DNA of 64,000 nucleotides from Bedellia somnulentella. Lineage: Eukaryota; Arthropoda; Insecta; Lepidoptera; Bedelliidae. The notes below the pieces were generated by a model. The model worked only from the letters and a program-made list of their open reading frames with translations, did not search any database and was not told the origin of the DNA. This document shows, in pieces, positions 39,608 through 49,900 of this stretch (position 1 is the stretch's first letter; each line of letters opens with the position of its first letter). A program made the position numbers and the translations under genes. Location: the NCBI GenBank assembly GCA_963576735.1, contig OY755175.1, forward strand, positions 822,401 to 886,400, given 5' to 3'.

Positions 39608-41493
39608 GTACGTCAAACATAAATGTGACACCGGATTAGTACTCGGATCTTTTATCTTCTAAAGCGTCCTCTTACATTTTGAACTGCTAGTTAATACACC
39701 TATGCTAGATAAGATGTTTATTGATGAGCCGTGTGACTTAGATTTACCTCGCAGAAAAAACAAATTAATTGTTTTATATCAACCTTTACAATATGTTATA
39801 TTTCTATGCATTAAGGTTTCTTTTCGTACAACGATGGTTGGTTGTAGGTGTGGGAACAAAGAACAGATGCACTCCATACCGGATCTACGACATGTGTTCT
39901 AATGTTCGAAATACGAATTGAGCGGATTTAATAATGGCGCCCGGGCCGATAGAATTTATTCCGATTTTATTAACTACACAGTTTTTTGATTTCCGACTTT
40001 TTTGACTAGGAATGTTATCTCTCTGGTCTACTTCCTGTTTTGTTTTTATACTATTTAATTTAAAGCATCTCTTCAGTACAAAAAGAGCTTTTATTAAATT
40101 ATTGACGTTGATTTTTTCATTTCGTTTAATTGTTGAAGTTTGAGAGTTCCATGTACCTATAAATATGAGAGTCTTCACGCACACTCTATATAATATAGGG
40201 TCATTTCGCCACAGTTCACCATGCTGGCTAAGTGCGGGCTCGTAAACTAGCGATTAAGGTAGGCGCATTCGACAGCCTACATTGACGATTTATAACGCGC
40301 CCTTCCTAGCACAGGATGATTTAAATTTTCAGAATATTAGGTGGAATAAAAACTACAACTAAAATAAACTTGACATACGATATATTCCATTACTTCCTTC
40401 ACAATTGCTTACATTCTATGAAATTCAACGTGATAAATTATAAGTTGAGTGGTTCCGGATTATATTCATCACAAACATCAAATCTCTATTAATATAGTAT
40501 AATTACTTCGTCTTCTTCTAAAATTCTAAGATTTCTAAGTGATGAACATAGTTTTGACTAAATAGTTTTTGTTTTAAATTTTCTTTATGCCTACAAACAT
40601 AACTTGTTGTGTAAGTCCATATATGAAAGCGTTTATTGATGAGATGAAGTGAGAAAAGCGGATTTATTATCGTTTTCCTTTCAACACGCCTTGTACTGCA
40701 GCAGTAGGCATTATGAAGTTATCTTTTGTATTATGTTCTTCTATTATGCAAGGTTACTATGAAAGGCAGCTTAATTTATCTTAAATTAATTAAAAAAGTT
40801 AAATGGCTGGATGTATAAATGAAATGTCTCGTGTTCATAAATACTAGTGTTTCCCATCAATTCAGGGAAAAATGAAATAAAAGTTGCAATTGCAAATGCA
40901 TTTTCTTTCTATCTTAAGAAGATATAAATGTCAACCGTCAAAACCGTAAAACCACAAATATTATTTTTAAACATCAGCTGTAAAAGGGACTAACACATGC
41001 GTATCCTTGTCCAGTTCCGATCTCAAATTCTCGGTAAAAACAATGCCCCTTCTCAGTTCAAGTTCCCGCCAAACATCCGCTGCAGGAATAGACAATGTCA
41101 AGTTCGCGCATGCGCCCCGCATGTGGCTGCACTTACTGTTTACAGTTAATTGAAAATAACCCTTTTATTAGTGTTTAGAATGCCCCTGCAACATTTAGAG
41201 AGGAAATTCGTGTTGTTTAGATGAGTTCGCGCTTAGTTTAGACCTGCTCATAATTTTTAGAACTAAACCTCAGCCATTTGGGTTTTCTTTCGATCATTAG
41301 TTGCAGTTTATATCCCCGGTAAATAAGCATCACATGAATATCATTTCTGAAGTAATATGTGACGTCTATTTACTAGGGAACAGATGTATAGTCCTGATTG
41401 AGTATTAGAGTCTTCACTTGCTGATATTGAGCCCAAATCTTATTTATAAGCACGAGATGTAAAAGTAAGAATACTTTTTGGTGTAAAGTTTGT
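39608..41493. other. No gene seen
   Basis: AT-rich, with a few GC-richer pieces (41080-41130 has CGCGCATGCGCC). No coding or repeat assignment possible. Confidence 0.4.
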
Positions 41494-41768
41494 GATTATA
41501 TATCGCACGCTCAGAACGAAAGAGGCTCAAGTCCAAAAATGACGAAATATTGAGTTACAATCATAGAGAGATATAAAAAAGTAAGCTCTATCCGATATAT
41601 AGTAAAACAAAGGCACTTATTGTTAAACAGACAGGACAGCGAATTTTCCGTCCCTATAACAATAAGTGCCTTCTTTTTAGAACATTCTTTTTTATGCCTC
41701 TCTATGATTGTAACTCAATATCACTATTTTTGGACTTGAGCCTCTTACGTTCTGAGAGTCCGATATGT
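41494..41768. mobile_element. Foldback MITE of about 270 bp
   Basis: Imperfect inverted arms of about 70 bp: CTCAGAACGAAAGAGGCTCA and AGTTACAATCATAGAGAG on the left, mirrored at 41696-41760. A second inverted pair, AAGGCACTTATTGTTA against TAACAATAAGTGCCTT, lies inside. No clear target duplication. Confidence 0.65.
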
Positions 41769-41799
41769 ATTGTTCGTTCTTACTCATTCATAATCACAT

Positions 41800-41880
41800 A
41801 CATACATACATATACATATTCTCACGCCGTTAGTTCCCATTGGGGTAGGCAGAGACTATCGATCGCTATAATCACCTCAG
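41800..41880 (-). mobile_element. 3' end fragment of the RTE-like LINE family
   Basis: CATACATACA tail, then CTCACGCCGTTAGTTCCCAT, GGGGTAGGCAGAGACTATCG, matching 15655-15700. Confidence 0.65.
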
Positions 41881-42504
41881 CAAATTAAAGTCCATAGCTG
41901 GACAAAGGCTTTTAAGACTAGCCTCTGTCAATATTCCCGCATCGATTGGATTTTCGAAATTTTCAACAACTTCTTAGCACAAGTACAAACAACTAGGCAG
42001 GTGTGAGCTCCGATCAGGATTGAGTAAAGCTTCCTGTGTTTAGGATACTCTCTTCTCTACTTTGTTATCAAGGTTGTTTTACACACATAATATAAACAAT
42101 AAACCTATAAGTACCAAGCTTTGACCTTCATCAATAATTCATAATATTACCAGTTCTATCTTATAAGTAGATTGATGCCATAAATGGATGAATATTGCCT
42201 GCCCGCCCGCCCACACTTCCGTGGGCGGAAAACGAAAGGCCTTAACAGGCAGTATGTCAGTAAAAATGATCACTTTCAATCACACTCGACAGCTTGTATC
42301 GATATAATATTGTGGTCCACCTACGTACATCTCTATGCGATGTGATGCAACTTCAGTGATGATAGTTTAATAGTGATTTTGGGAAGAATTCTATACATTT
42401 TATTTAAATGAAATGAGAAGAACACGCAAATTTTTAGCAACTAGCTTTTATGCTTAAGATGTAGGTATACTTATTATATAGTAAAAGTTTTCATGTGCAG
42501 TTCG
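41881..42504. other. No gene seen
   Basis: AT-rich, no recognised repeat apart from a short GC-rich inverted piece near 42200-42235. Confidence 0.4.
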
Positions 42505-42601
42505 TTATGCTTAAACTAATTTAATGTTTTTTGACATGAATTCCTCATGTGGGGATTATTACTCATAAATAAAAGATGTTATTAAAGGAAAGAAAAATTT
42601 C

Positions 42602-42674
42602 GACACTGGCGGGGCTCGAACCCGCGACCTTCGGGTATACGCCCCCGTCGCTCTGCCAACTGAGCTACAGTGTC
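42602..42674 (-). pseudogene. tRNA-like sequence, left arm
   Basis: Exact reverse complement of 42786-42858. It points outward from the centre, so the two units are divergent. Confidence 0.65.
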
Positions 42675-42785
42675 AGTTGGCATCCAGCGCGAAATTTCTC
42701 TATCCTTTGTTTCTTTTTTACACGTTCAAGTAGTGTTTGCGTTTCCTACCTCCGAATTTTGACTAATTCTCGCTGGATGCCAACT

Positions 42786-42858
42786 GACACTGTAGCTCAG
42801 TTGGCAGAGCGACGGGGGCGTATACCCGAAGGTCGCGGGTTCGAGCCCCGCCAGTGTC
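42786..42858 (+). pseudogene. tRNA-like sequence, right arm
   Basis: 73 nt with acceptor GACACTG/CAGTGTC, D-arm GCTC/GAGC and T-arm GCGGG/CCCGC, all fully paired. A box TAGCTCAGTTGG and B box GGTTCGAGCCC fit Pol III promoters. The anticodon arm is abnormal: CGGG/CCCG with an eight-base loop GGCGTATA and no U33 in register, so no anticodon can be assigned. An ATTTTTC terminator-like run follows. More likely a retroposon head than a working tRNA. Confidence 0.6.
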
Positions 42859-43044
42859 GAAATTTTTCTTTCCTTTAATAACATCTTTTATTTATGCTTA
42901 AACTAGGTAAAAGAAATGAGATACGTAGTTTAATGATCTCAAAAAACTTACGAGTATCTCAAATTCCAAAAGCCTGTATGCAGAACAACATCCTCTTCTG
43001 ATATCTGAGTAACATCTAGCACTCTACGAGACAATATTAAACAA

Positions 43045-43296
43045 CATACATACATACATATACTCACGGCTGTAAATCCCTAGAAGGGGTAGCCAGAGCT
43101 AAGGAATTAGAAACTCCTCAGCCACTTTTGGAAAGTTGAGTGGGGTAAAGATGGTAAAATAAAGGTTATTGGTGATGGGTCTCCAACCGCATCGCCTAAA
43201 AATCTCTTAAAAGCCCCAATACCGTTAGTCGCCTCTTACGTACACCCACCGGCAGAAATGGGGTAGTGCTATTCTAAGCCGACACTACATAGCAAA
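43045..43296 (-). repeat. SINE family A, full copy
   Basis: CATACATACA tail, CTCACGGCTGTAAATCCCTA, GGGTAGCCAGAGCT, CAGCCACTTTTGGAAAGTTG, GGGTCTCCAACCGCATCGCC, TTAGTCGCCTCTTACG and the head AAGCCGACACTACATAGC. Confidence 0.8.
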
Positions 43297-43517
43297 ATAT
43301 TAAACAAAGAATCATATTTAATGATAAGTCTATCCTTTTATTCATAATATAAACAAGTTTACACTCGGATTTCCTCCATTCCGAAATATGAGAAAAGGTG
43401 TCAGATTTGATACCTGAGTTAAACGGAGCAATGTCAGTGATATAAGGAATGTGTTTTGATTAAACTTTATGTGTGGTAAGAGCACTTCCTGTTTTCCGTG
43501 GGAATTCATAAAACCCC

Positions 43518-43898
43518 ATACATACATACACTCACGACTATAAATCCCTAAAAGGGGTAGCCAGAGCTTCATAATCAGAAAATTCTTCGGCCACTTTTGG
43601 AAGTTAAGTGGCAAAAAGATTGTAAAATGAATGATATTGGTGATGGTTCTTCAACCGCATAGCCCGAAAATCACTTCATACTCTTTGATACACTTTGATA
43701 CTCTTCGTCACCTCTTACGATCACCCATGGGAATAAATAGTAATAAATAATAATAAGACTCTACCTGCAGACAAACTTTAAAACAGTTTTGCAGGGCCTT
43801 GTTATAATCAAATGTAACCATTTATATTAATAAAGATTAATAATAATAATAAAAAATGGGGAGGTGCTATTCTAAGCCAACACTACACACCATAATTT
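43518..43898 (-). repeat. SINE family A with internal insertion
   Basis: SINE blocks at 43518-43736 and 43859-43898 are separated by a 122-bp AT-rich piece (43737-43858) ending in AAT repeats, probably a short LINE end: GCAGGGCCTTGTTATAATCA. Confidence 0.65.
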
Positions 43899-44104
43899 AT
43901 AAAACGAGATATAACATGAGATAAATCTGTAGCCGTACACTTGCTTTCTAAGATTGTAATAAAATATTGTGAGTAATAAGTTACTAACTATCCCTTTTTA
44001 ATACTTTCCTCAAACTTGTTATACAAAAAACCATTTAGATTCTATACCATAATGTAGCAAATTTATGATTCGGGAAGAATTATGTTTTATGTAATATTCA
44101 AAAC
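43899..44104. other. No gene seen
   Basis: AT-rich unassigned sequence. Confidence 0.3.
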
Positions 44105-44227
44105 CGAGTCGTGTTTAAACTAGTTATCGCGTGAGATAAAGCAGCCATCTCTTACGCACTTACTTAGTATCGTATACTGCCATCTCATTCTAACCGTTAT
44201 CGTGTCGATAAAATAGTGCTCGTGCTT
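44105..44227. repeat. Short interspersed repeat, copy 1
   Basis: Nearly identical to 46101-46223: GTGTTTAAACTAGTTATCGC through TAACCGTTATCGTGTCGATA to GCTCGTGCTT. Confidence 0.75.
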
Positions 44228-45539
44228 ACTACCTAACGTCTTTAGCACCAAATAAGAAGAGTTCCTTGAAATTTACAACGGTTAATTCTGGATAATATGT
44301 TTTACATGTAATATGAATTTGATTGTTTTACACAAAATAGCTGTTGTACGAGTAAGCTTAGCTTTTCTTCTATTTATTATTAATTACTGTAATTTTTGTT
44401 TTTTGTTATCTGTGATTGAAATAAAGGCTTTATCTATTCATAAATGATTGTTCCTTAGTCTTATATATCGTCGAGTTAGTGGAAATGAACTTAGTAATTC
44501 TATCAGTTCCTACAGAGGATTTATAAGCGATACTCTCATTAGCCATTTAGTGCAATCCTGGCAAAAACCTTTTACATTTCGTTTTCTTCATTTTTTTTTT
44601 ATTTTCATCATTGGAATGCCTGCTTTTGAGGCACATTGTCGTCTCAAGAAAACAGATAATTTTGAAGGAGAATCAGAATATTGAAATATTGTAAACCACA
44701 GCATCATATGGTTGGAAGGTCAGCAGTCACGGGCGAGCAGCCGCGTGGGAAAACGTACTTCCGCACATAGTTACATACATACTTACCCATCATTAACATT
44801 GCTCTCAGCACAAAAACTTAGTTTTTACTGACGCGGCTAGGAAATTATCTTAGCTGCACATGAAAGCTTTATAGAACTTAATAAAACGTTTCATCAGCTC
44901 ATTTGGTCTAAAATTGTGCTACTATGTTTATTCTTGCCATATTCTACAAGGCTTTTAAGTGATCCGGATTTTTTATTAATTACTGGGTTGACTTATAGTT
45001 TATGTTATATTTTTGAGCTGCCAGTGTTTTTATTAGAAGTGGGTAATATCTACACTGAAAGAAATTAAAATATATCGTATGGGTTAAAAAACATAAAAAA
45101 ATAACCTTAAGATTCTTCCACTGCCACAAAAAACCACCAAAACCGTTTTAGCTCGATTCAGAATATAAACTTATGAATCGATCACTTGATAAAGATTTTT
45201 TTTTCTATTATCATTCATTTATTATACCAAGGTTGTACCCTCAAAGGTAACCAAGTCTCATAACCACATCCCATTGGCACACAATGCAGCACTAATTTCA
45301 AGTCAAGAATTTTCATAAAAACTCAGATTTTTTGTACGAAGCACTTGTGTCTGATTTCGTTTTCTCACGAAATACAGCCGACAGACAATGGCTGACCGAA
45401 TTAGTCTCTTAGACTAACGAGTTTGAACACAAATAACGGTAGCTGCAAGGTCGGGGAGCTAATTAGCTTTCTTTATTAACTAACTTACCGAGTAATTGGG
45501 TAAATAGCTGCTTATGTCGTGAGTAAAACACCCACGTAA
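44228..45539. other. No gene seen
   Basis: AT-rich. A 78-codon frame at 44448 has no support. Confidence 0.4.
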
Positions 45540-45783
45540 ACCGTGTAGTGCCGGCTTAGAATCTCACTACCCCTTTCTACCCACGGGTGTTGTAAGAGGC
45601 GAATAAGGGTATGGGGCTATTAAGTGGTTTGTGGCGATATGGTTGGAGATCCATCACCAACAACCTTAATTTCACCATCATTTCCCCACGCAACTTCCTA
45701 TAGTGGCTGAGGAATTTCTAATTCCTTAGCTCTGGCTACCCCTTCAAGAGATTTATAGTTGTGAGTATGTGTATATATGTATG
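45540..45783 (+). repeat. SINE family A copy
   Basis: GTGTAGTGCCGGCTTAGAAT head to the GATTTATAGTTGTGAGTATG tail. Confidence 0.75.
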
Positions 45784-45832
45784 TAATTGGATGAATTTCT
45801 GCTTATGTCATGAGTAAAACACCCAGTCAGCA

Positions 45833-45960
45833 TAGTGCCGAGTAGGTTTGGTTTAACACCATCTTTCTTTCCGCGTGGGTTTTATACGGGGCGCGTAAGG
45901 GTACAGGGTTCTAAAGAAATGTTTGGCTCTTGGATTTGAAATCTTAAAACCAACGATTCT
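45833..45960 (+). repeat. SINE family A, head only, degenerate
   Basis: ATAGTGCCGAGTAGG, CCGCGTGGGTTTTATACGGG, GCGTAAGGGTACAGGG. Confidence 0.5.
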
Positions 45961-45993
45961 TTACTTGTTCATAATTTCTCTATATTGAAACAA

Positions 45994-46440
45994 CCCTGGT
46001 AGCTCAGCTGTAACACAGGCACTTTTCAAGCAGGAGACGGAACGTGTGTTTAAATGCCGAGTCGGGCCTACAACTATGTGTCTTTTCTGCAAACCAAGCA
46101 CGAGCCGTGTTTAAACTAGTTATCGCGTGGGATATAGCAGCCATCTCTTACGCACTTACTTAGTATCGTATACTGCCATCTCATTCTAACCGTTATCGTG
46201 TCGATAAAATAGCGCTCGTGCTTGCCCTTCTGAGTCGTTATGTACTTAATTTATCAAGGTTATTAATATTAAGGAATATCATGGGAATATCATCGTGAGA
46301 AAACCCTTATGCCTGAGTTGTTCTCAGACGATTAATGAAATTCATTATCGTATTCGTGAAACACGGTGATTCGGATTCACCCTGCAAGTAAAATTATGGT
46401 ACCTTGAACATCGAGAAAATATGTTCCGATTTGAAAATGT
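45994..46440 (+). repeat. SINE family B (tRNA-headed), interrupted
   Basis: Head with TAGCTCAGCTGTAAC (A box) and TGTTTAAATGCCGAGT (weak B box), then CAACTATGTGTCTTTTCTGC, interrupted at 46096-46223, then ATTTATCAAGGTTATT and ATCATCGTGAGAAAACCC of the SINE body. More decayed than the copy at 53.6 kb. Confidence 0.55.
46096..46223. mobile_element. 128-bp MITE-like repeat, copy 2
   Basis: Ends AAGCACGAGC and its complement GCTCGTGCTT; interior as 44105-44227. Inserted in a SINE. No duplication visible. Confidence 0.6.
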
Positions 46441-47189
46441 TCGAGGATACATGGCATGAACGCTGTATGTAAAAAAAACGAATACCAATGACATCAATTC
46501 ATATATCCGTGTTACCTAAATAAATAAACCCCATCCCTCAACCATAAGAAAGAAGAAAGAAAGAAAGAAAAACATTTATTCAAAGCTTGGGTAAACAATA
46601 CATGAAACATAACAACAAAATAATATTAAGGTTGGTTTTACAACAGAAGAAAAAAATAATAGTAATATATAATTAACAAAAATAAATAAATAAAAAAAAC
46701 TCAAAATAAGACATGAGTTATAAAATAATAAAAAAAAACAAACATAAATAAAAACGAACCAAAATATATGATGACTTTATAAAATTATTACCATGAATCC
46801 ACTTGTCATCAAGGAAGTGTGAACACCAAACATATTCTGACGGTCACGACTTATTTGATCCTGCTGCCAAATATATCCTCACTCAATTAGAACAGGATGT
46901 CTTCCTTTCATCAGCTCCATTCATTGGTTTCCTGCAGGTGGAGGCGACCATTACCACGGTTTGTGATGTTGGCTGGTCAGTTACACTTGTGAGATGTTAA
47001 AATATTTAGGATAGATTTGACTGACTAAGAATGTGTGGACGAATTGTACGGATGCGATGTTTTAATTTGAAGTCATCATTTATTTGTGCAATAGATTGTA
47101 ATGATACCTCATTTGTTTCATTGTGATTGGTAGCTGAGAAGCTATGATGGACCTGATGAACATAGAAATCGGAGTTGAAACATGTTGCC
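46441..47189. other. Probable LINE 3' UTR (minus) and unassigned DNA
   Basis: AAG-repeat run with AACATTTATTCAAAGC at about 46555-46590 looks like a minus-strand LINE end; A-rich up to 46800. No gene supported. Confidence 0.3.
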
Positions 47190-47438
47190 GTGTAGTGCCG
47201 GCTTCACTACCCCTTTCTACCCACGGGTGCCGTAAGAGCCAACTAATGGTATAGGTATTTTAAAATGTTTTTTGGGCGATGCGGTTTGAGACCTATCACC
47301 AACGATAATTTATTTCTACCTTCTTGTCCTCTATCAACTTCTAAATGTGGCTGAGGAGATTCTAGTTTCTAGCTTTGAAGCTCTGACTAACCCTTTTTGG
47401 GATTTATGACCGTGATTATATGTATGTATGTATGTTAC
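47190..47438 (+). repeat. SINE family A copy
   Basis: GTGTAGTGCCGGCTTC head, GGCGATGCGGTTTGAGACC, tail GATTTATGACCGTGATTATA with TATG repeats. Confidence 0.7.
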
Positions 47439-47818
47439 GGAAGTTTTAGTCAAAAAATTAAGCGGTTTCGTTCATACACCCATAATGGCTTTCAACTCAC
47501 GATATAAAAACCAAGGTGTAGTTTCCCTGCTTCAAATCAGTGTGTTTCAATCCTCATTTTTTAGATAGTCTTACTTTAAAACGAGCATATTTTGTTACAT
47601 TGTGTCTTTGATACGCCGATTGACTGTCACATGTGTTACCAATACGTTTGTCAATGCACGTTGCGAAAGTAAAACGAATTTACAGATTCTTGCTTTTAAA
47701 ATATTTGTACAAGAAATCACGACAAGATTCACACGATAGATTAGTGAGGGATTCAGGACCAGAAACCTAGAAAATATAGGTGTTAAAATAGTTGACAGAT
47801 ATAAATGAGCTCTTAGCT

Positions 47819-47900
47819 ATCATCATCATCACCATCAGCCAATAGATGTCCACTGCTTTACATAGGCTTCCCAATGAATTCCACAACGACCGGTAAAATG
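47819..47900 (-). mobile_element. RTE 3' end with TGA-type tail
   Basis: ATCATCATCATCACCATCAG, CCAATAGATGTCCACTGC, ACATAGGCTTCCC: minus-strand RTE end as at 35.55 kb. Confidence 0.6.
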
Positions 47901-48492
47901 TCGTCCTGTTCATCAGCTTCTTTATATAACAATGTTCTTTATAATTGAGAACCACAATTATCTTTTGATTGTTACATACACTTACAGTAGAGATATTACG
48001 AAGCCTAAATTTCAGCTTCATTATAAAACTGTTTTAAAACGCCAAGCTGAAATATGTTTACATGCTTATAATTTGTTTACTTTAAATACTTTAGTTTGAA
48101 ACATTAATAAGTATATTGTTTTTTTCTGGGTTCCTAACTTACAGAGATGGACCGAAATCGTTCAACTTTGTCAAAAACGACAAAATAACTTTCATAAGTC
48201 AAACTTAAATTCAGAGAAAGTACTCAGCTTTGTTTAATTTTAATATCTTTCGAGGAAAGTGCTACCAGACGCTTTCGTGTAATTAAAGGTGGGAAAAAAC
48301 GGACAAGCAGTCTTTTATTTTGTATATTAAGTAGTTTTGTCTAGAAATGAAGGTTAATTAATGCATACTGGGGATTTCAAAAAAGCATTCAAAAGCCTTT
48401 TGGTATAATCGATTAATACTTGGTTCATTACATCCAAAAATCACTCCTGAAAAATTTTGTTGCTTAAAAATATTATTTATTTATTTGTACTT
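47901..48492. other. No gene seen
   Basis: AT-rich. An 84-codon minus-strand frame here has no recognisable content. Confidence 0.4.
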
Positions 48493-48726
48493 ACACTGTG
48501 TAGTGTCGGCTTAGAATAGCACTACCCTATTTCTTCTAACGGTATTAGGGCTTTTAAGGGATGTTTGGGCGATGCGGTTGGAGACACATCACCAACAACC
48601 TTTATTTCACCATCTTTTCCCACTTAACTTCCAAAAGTGGCTGAGGAATTTCTAATTACTTAGCTCTGGCTACCCCTTCTAGGGATTTATAGCCGTGAGT
48701 ATATGTACGTATGAGTATATGTATGT
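48493..48726 (+). repeat. SINE family A, good copy
   Basis: Head TGTGTAGTGTCGGCTTAGAA, body GGCGATGCGGTTGGAGACAC, AAAAGTGGCTGAGGAATTTC, AGCTCTGGCTACCCCTTC, tail GGATTTATAGCCGTGAGTAT. Confidence 0.85.
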
Positions 48727-48830
48727 ACTTACACCATGTAATCTGGGGCAAGCAGAGACTATTAATTGCCCCTTGTGCGACCATGAGAAGCCTTTGCGAC
48801 TTCCTTCGAATACTCATACATATTTTTTAT
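48727..48830 (-). mobile_element. 3' end fragment of the RTE-like LINE family
   Basis: GGGGCAAGCAGAGACTATTA, TGCGACCATGAGAAGCC, CGACTTCCTTCGAATACTCA. It directly abuts the tail of the SINE before it. Confidence 0.5.
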
Positions 48831-48875
48831 AATTTTGTATAAATAAATACATATTCATATTTACTTATAGTTTTG

Positions 48876-49095
48876 TATAGCACTGCCATATTAGTTTCCG
48901 TGGGTGTTCACAAGAGGCAGCTAAGGGTATTGGGGATTTTTAAGTTATTTTTGGACAGTGTGGTAGGAAACCCATCACCAACTTTTTCCCTCTCAATTTC
49001 GAAAAGCGGCTAAAATTTTTCTTATTCTCAAGCTCTGGCTACCCCTTCTAAGGATTTATAGCCGTGAATATATGTATGAATGTATGTATGTCAAA
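48876..49095 (+). repeat. SINE family A copy
   Basis: TTCCGTGGGTGTTCACAAG, AGGAAACCCATCACCAAC, AGCTCTGGCTACCCCTTCTA, tail GATTTATAGCCGTGAATATA. Confidence 0.7.
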
Positions 49096-49798
49096 TTTAC
49101 TTACTATATTCTTATCCCATACATACAAGTGACAGCCAGAGAACCAATTCGCCGAAGCTCAATTCTTATATTTCAATATAATCATGTGAGAATATCTATA
49201 TGGCGTGATAGATAATACAAAATTAATTTCTTAATAAGTGTTAATCATTCTTATTAGTGGGTGGGCGCCTACACTTGACACCAATAAGGGATTTATTTAA
49301 TAAGTTATTGTTGTGCAACTCTCGCTTTTACGGTATTCCATCAGTGATGTTTATGACAGGTTCTACGTTTTGTTGAATACGGATGTCGAAATAGACATTT
49401 CAAATTCATTTATTTCCAAAAACAGTACATTACAGTTATTCTTATATCTGTGGCCCCCGCACTAGGTTAGACCTGTATCGCGGGCAGCCTAATAAATTAT
49501 ACAAAAAAAAAGATCTCGGATAAAATGACAATATAATTAATTCAATCAATTAATAATAATTAATTAATTAATAGTGATTAATTCATAATATGATATTATA
49601 TATATTTTTAGGTACAATAATATATACATTTTTTATTATTTAAGATAAGGTTAATATAATGAATGAGTAGGTGTATGTGTGTGTAAGTGTGTGTGTGTTT
49701 GCGCATCAGTTTTGTGGTTTTGTGTTAGGTCACTCGTTTATTCATTTTACCTACAGGTTTGAGAGTCTGAGTAGCTTGGACTGAAAAGAGCTTAGTAC
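49096..49798. other. Probable LINE 3' UTR (minus) near 49400-49500
   Basis: CCCCGCACTAGGTTAGACCT and GTATCGCGGGCAGCC can form a hairpin; a similar block is at 39.07 kb on the other strand. AT-rich AATT repeats follow (49530-49600). No gene. Confidence 0.35.
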
Positions 49799-49900
49799 AT
49801 ACATACGGCTATAAATCCCAAGAAGGGGTAGTCAGAGCTTCAGAATATGAAATTTTTAGTCACTTTTGGAAGATGAGTGGGGAAAAGATTGTAAACTACT
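49799..49900 (-). repeat. SINE family A, 3' end only
   Basis: ACATACATACGGCTATAAAT, GAAGGGGTAGTCAGAGCTTC, GTCACTTTTGGAAGATGAG. Confidence 0.6.

Larger units (their letters stand above)
42519..42891 (-). mobile_element. Foldback retroposon with two inverted tRNA-like units
   Basis: Flanked by an exact 14-bp duplication TTATGCTTAAACTA (42505-42518, 42892-42905). Inside are two perfect inverted arms of about 121 bp (42569-42689, 42771-42891) separated by 81 bp. Each arm carries a 73-nt tRNA-like sequence. The 3' end (minus strand) is GTAATAATCCCCACATGAGG plus a CAAAAAACATTAAAT end. The same 3' end and arm flank (AAAGGAAAGAAAAATTTCGAC) occur in copies at 56.2 and 56.7 kb. The TSD length is typical of target-primed retroposition. 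Confidence 0.8.

Noticed and set aside
41100..41130. NRF1-like CGCGCATGCGCC as a host promoter (also near 54638)
   Set aside because: Isolated motifs without a CpG island, transcript evidence or adjacent gene.
42602..42858. A pair of functional nuclear tRNA genes
   Set aside because: Acceptor, D and T arms pair, but the anticodon loop has eight bases and no U33, and both units sit inside a retroposed element with target duplications.
42576..42878. 100-codon open frame across the foldback element
   Set aside because: It reads through both tRNA-like arms and the spacer; the sequence is explained by the inverted repeat.
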